A stretch of DNA of 6,918 nucleotides, from the NCBI GenBank assembly GCA_003577005.1, contig QEUW01000607.1:1-6918 (forward strand). Direction: 5' to 3'. The position numbers and the translations under genes are program-made. This document shows positions 5,006 to 6,918 of this stretch, in pieces. Within the stretch, counting starts at the first letter, position 1; the number at the start of each line of letters is the position of its first letter. The notes under the pieces were generated by a model that worked only from the letters and a program-made list of their open reading frames with translations, was not told the DNA's origin and ran no database searches. Source of the DNA: Chloroflexota bacterium. GTDB taxonomy: Bacteria; Chloroflexota; Anaerolineae; Caldilineales; Caldilineaceae.

Positions 5006-6427
5006 ATGCAAAAGGAAATCGTGAAGTTGTGGTCCATTGTCATCGTCCTGGCGCTCTTGTTAGCGGCCTGTAATGGTGGGGCTGCGCCTGCCGCTCCGCC
5101 TGCTGCGGAAGAGCCAGCCGCTGAAGCCCCTGCGGCCGAGGAGCCTGCTGCGGAGGAGCCTGCTGCGGAAGCCCTCCCCGGTTTGAGAACCCCACAGGAA
5201 GCCGCCCTCGAGGCCGCCGGTGGCGAACAACTTGGCGGCACAGTCAGCGTGCTCGGCACCTGGGGGGGGAGCGAACAAGAGAGCTTCCTGGCTATGGTCC
5301 GGCCCTTTGAAGAGGCGACCGGCACGACGATAGAATACGAAGGGACGCGCGACCTCAACGCTGTGCTGACCACTCGCGTCCAGGGCGGCAATCCCCCAGA
5401 CCTGGCCGGCCTTCCCGGTCCCGGCCAGATGGCTGAGTTCGCCGCGGATGGGCATCTGGTCGACCTGAGCGATGTGCTCGACCTGGCCACCATGCAGGAA
5501 GATTATGCCCAAAGCTGGATCGACCTCGCCAGCCACGACGGTCGCCCCGTCGGCATCTTTATCAAGGCGGCGCTCAAGGGGCTGATCTGGTACAATCCCA
5601 ACCAATACACCGGCCCGCTGCCGCCGGAGAGCTGGGATGAGCTGCAAAGCTGGGCTGCCGAAACCGCCGCTGCCGGCACGACCCCCTGGTGCATCGGTCT
5701 GGAGAGCGGTGCGGCCAGCGGCTGGCCCGGCACCGACTGGATCGAGGACATCGTCCTGCGCCAGTCCGGCCCGGATGTCTACGACCAATGGTATCAGGGC
5801 GAATTGCCTTGGACTTCGCCGGAGATCCGCAGTGCGTTCGAGGCGTTTGGCGCCATCGTCACCGACCCGCAGATGGTCTTTGGGGGCCCGCTCACTGCGC
5901 TGACCCTGAACTTTGGCAACGGCGGTGATGCGCTCTTCACCGACCCGCCTGGCTGCTATCTGCACCACCAGGCCAGCTTTATCACCGATTTCTTTGTCAC
6001 GAACTTTCCCGACCTCCAACCCGTTGAAGATTTCAACTTCTTTGCCTTCCCCGACATCGACCCGCAGTACTCGGGTGCGGTGGAGGCGGCCGGCGATCTC
6101 TTTGGCATGTTCAACGACACTCCACAGGCGCGTGCGTTGCTGAATTACCTGACTACACCCGAAGCGCAGGCTATCTGGGTGCAGCGCGGTGGCGCACTCT
6201 CGCCCAACAGACGGGTGCCGGAAGAGGCGTACCCCGACCCGCTGGCGCAGCAGGCCGGCCAGATCCTCACCAGCGCCGATATCGTCCGTTTCGACGCTTC
6301 GGATCTGATGCCCGAAGCAATGAACAACGCCTTCTGGAGCGCCATTTTGGAGTACGTCCAAAATCCTGGTGATCTGGACCGCATCCTGGAGAACCTGGAC
6401 CAGGTACAGCAGGATGCATATCAGTAG
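5006..6427 (+). CDS. ABC transporter extracellular solute-binding lipoprotein, carbohydrate type
   Basis: A 473-residue protein, with ATG 5006 after GGAGGAG. Residues 1-21 are a lipoprotein signal peptide with lipobox LAAC, so Cys22 would be lipid-modified and anchor the protein outside the membrane. Residues 32-56 are a low-complexity tether of PAAEE/PAAEA repeats. From about 78 (GGTVSVLGTWGGSEQESFLAMVRPFEEATGTTIEY begins here) a family-1 solute-binding fold follows: NPPDLAGLPGPGQM (129-142), LIWYNPNQYTGPLPPESWDEL (193-213), GTDWIEDIVLRQSGPDVYDQW (242-262), and a C-terminal TTPEAQAIWVQRGGALSPNRRV (383-404). The pattern resembles alpha-glucoside-type binding proteins such as AglE, suggesting a di- or oligosaccharide, but the ligand is not proven. 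It delivers the ligand to the permease encoded downstream. A run of eight G at 5262-5269 lies in frame near the start of the domain. Confidence 0.95.
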   Translation: MQKEIVKLWSIVIVLALLLAACNGGAAPAAPPAAEEPAAEAPAAEEPAAEEPAAEALPGLRTPQEAALEAAGGEQLGGTVSVLGTWGGSEQESFLAMVRPFEEATGTTIEYEGTRDLNAVLTTRVQGGNPPDLAGLPGPGQMAEFAADGHLVDLSDVLDLATMQEDYAQSWIDLASHDGRPVGIFIKAALKGLIWYNPNQYTGPLPPESWDELQSWAAETAAAGTTPWCIGLESGAASGWPGTDWIEDIVLRQSGPDVYDQWYQGELPWTSPEIRSAFEAFGAIVTDPQMVFGGPLTALTLNFGNGGDALFTDPPGCYLHHQASFITDFFVTNFPDLQPVEDFNFFAFPDIDPQYSGAVEAAGDLFGMFNDTPQARALLNYLTTPEAQAIWVQRGGALSPNRRVPEEAYPDPLAQQAGQILTSADIVRFDASDLMPEAMNNAFWSAILEYVQNPGDLDRILENLDQVQQDAYQ

Positions 6428-6516
6428 ATTTTAGATTTTGGATTTTAGATTTTGGATTTTTGGCGCCAAAGGTTCGACAGTCGCCAATCCGAATCTAAAA
6501 TCCAAAATCTAAAATC
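6427..6516 (+). repeat. AT-rich inverted repeat made of a 14-bp tandem unit, between binding-protein and permease genes
   Basis: The left arm 6427-6451 and right arm 6492-6516 are perfectly complementary over 25 bp, with further pairing inward (to about 6457 and 6486, small bulge). The left arm is two tandem copies of GATTTTAGATTTTG (6427-6440, 6441-6454) plus part of a third. The loop contains the 12-bp palindrome TTTGGCGCCAAA (6459-6470). The first base of the arm is the last base of the TAG stop codon of the binding-protein gene. In the RNA this would be a long stable hairpin without a GC stem plus T-run. Such a hairpin could protect the upstream message and reduce permease expression relative to the binding protein. 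A dispersed genomic repeat is also possible. Confidence 0.8.
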
Positions 6517-6538
6517 CAGAATGGAAAGGGGGGAACTC

Positions 6539-6918
6539 ATGGGAGAGCGAATCGTGCAGGCGCTCATTGTGCTGATCGGCGTGCCTGCAGTGCTGGTCGG
6601 CTATGTCGCCGTGGTCGAGTGGTTGCTCCGCTTTGTGCCCGAACGGTCGCGCCCGCGGGCGCGACCCTGGCTGTGGCTCGGCCCGGCGTTCTTTTTTCTG
6701 CTCGTCTTCTTGGTCTACCCGGCGCTCAACACCATGTATCTCAGCCTGAGAAATCGCGATGGCAGCGAGTTCGTCGGTTTGCAGAACTATGTCTACGCCT
6801 TTACCAACCGCGACATGCTGTTTGCCCTGCGCAACAACCTGCTCTGGGTGATCTTCTTTCCCCTCTTTGCCGTGACATTGGGGCTGCTGCTCGCCGTGCT
6901 CACCGACCGGGTGCGCTA
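6539..6918 (+). CDS. ABC sugar transporter permease, MalF-type (3' end outside window)
   Basis: The frame runs from ATG 6539 to the window end (126 codons, no stop), preceded by a purine-rich AAAGGGGGGAA (6525-6535). Hydrophobic segments are visible at about residues 5-31 (VQALIVLIGVPAVLVGYVAV within it), 45-66 (WLWLGPAFFFLLVFLVYPAL), and 101-121 (LLWVIFFPLFAVTLGLLLAV). A basic loop, RFVPERSRPRARPW (31-44), separates the first two. FVGLQNYVYAFTN (78-90) is the 'F-x-G-(L/W)-x-NY-x-x-x-(F/L)' element found before the transport core in MalF/UgpA-type permeases. The EAA loop that contacts the ATPase lies beyond the window. With the binding protein just upstream, it forms the inner-membrane channel of a carbohydrate importer, and a second permease gene is expected next. 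The N-terminal segment at 5-31 is an extra helix compared with minimal six-helix permeases. Confidence 0.9.
   Translation, partial: MGERIVQALIVLIGVPAVLVGYVAVVEWLLRFVPERSRPRARPWLWLGPAFFFLLVFLVYPALNTMYLSLRNRDGSEFVGLQNYVYAFTNRDMLFALRNNLLWVIFFPLFAVTLGLLLAVLTDRVR

Noticed and set aside
5060..6361. 433-codon open frame on the minus strand
   Set aside because: It lies fully opposite the binding-protein gene, has no ribosome binding site or recognisable domain, and its openness is expected from the GC-rich codon pattern of the real gene.
6459..6470. TTTGGCGCCAAA as a second LacI-type operator
   Set aside because: It is a perfect palindrome with central CG, but its sequence differs from the operator at 3637-3654, and it lies inside a hairpin loop within the operon, not at a promoter.
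4963..6474. CGCCAAAGGTT present at 4963-4973 and 6464-6474
   Set aside because: An 11-base match with no extension or structural context; likely chance.
6427..6516. Regular AT-rich repeats considered as a CRISPR array
   Set aside because: The units are directly adjacent 14-mers forming one hairpin, with no unique spacers and no cas genes in the window.

Overview
The window looks like chromosomal DNA of a Chloroflexota bacterium, most likely from the Anaerolineae/Caldilineae side. The evidence is moderately high GC, a small exported protein with a Thr/Pro linker and a C-terminal YLPLV tail, a lipoprotein-type solute-binding protein with an Ala/Glu/Pro-rich tether, and long intergenic inverted repeats. 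This placement is from recognition and is not proven by a marker gene.

Layout. (1) 1-900, plus strand: the 3' end of a secreted protein (end of a metalloprotease-like domain followed by the start of a beta-helix-like segment), then a small secreted Gly-rich/Thr-Pro-rich protein 18 bases downstream. (2) 901-1325: a non-coding stretch with a 13-bp tandem duplication, a faint tRNA-like minus-strand relic, a first copy of a GC-rich dispersed repeat, and a promoter candidate. (3) 1326-2213, plus: an amidohydrolase of the sugar-lactonase type (COG3618-like). (4) 2219-2353: a long inverted repeat between two convergent genes. (5) 2354-3277, minus: a phytanoyl-CoA dioxygenase family (Fe(II)/2-oxoglutarate) enzyme with the full facial triad. 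(6) 3278-3680: a divergent control region with a promoter facing each way, a second repeat copy, and a LacI-type operator over the probable start of the regulator transcript. (7) 3681-4733, plus: a LacI/GalR-family repressor. (8) 5006-6427 and 6539-end, plus: an ABC sugar-transporter solute-binding lipoprotein and the N-terminal third or so of a MalF-type permease, separated by a strong AT-rich hairpin.

How the parts may work together (inference). The repressor, binding protein and permease form a standard carbohydrate uptake locus. The dioxygenase is divergent from the repressor, and the lactonase-like hydrolase converges on the dioxygenase, so both could act on the imported compound or a derivative. 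The substrate cannot be read from the sequence. The first two genes are secreted proteins and are probably unrelated to the uptake locus.

I found no clear new defence or mobile system. The least explained signals are the two copies of an inverted-repeat-bounded element, the YLPLV tail, and the operator architecture in front of the repressor.
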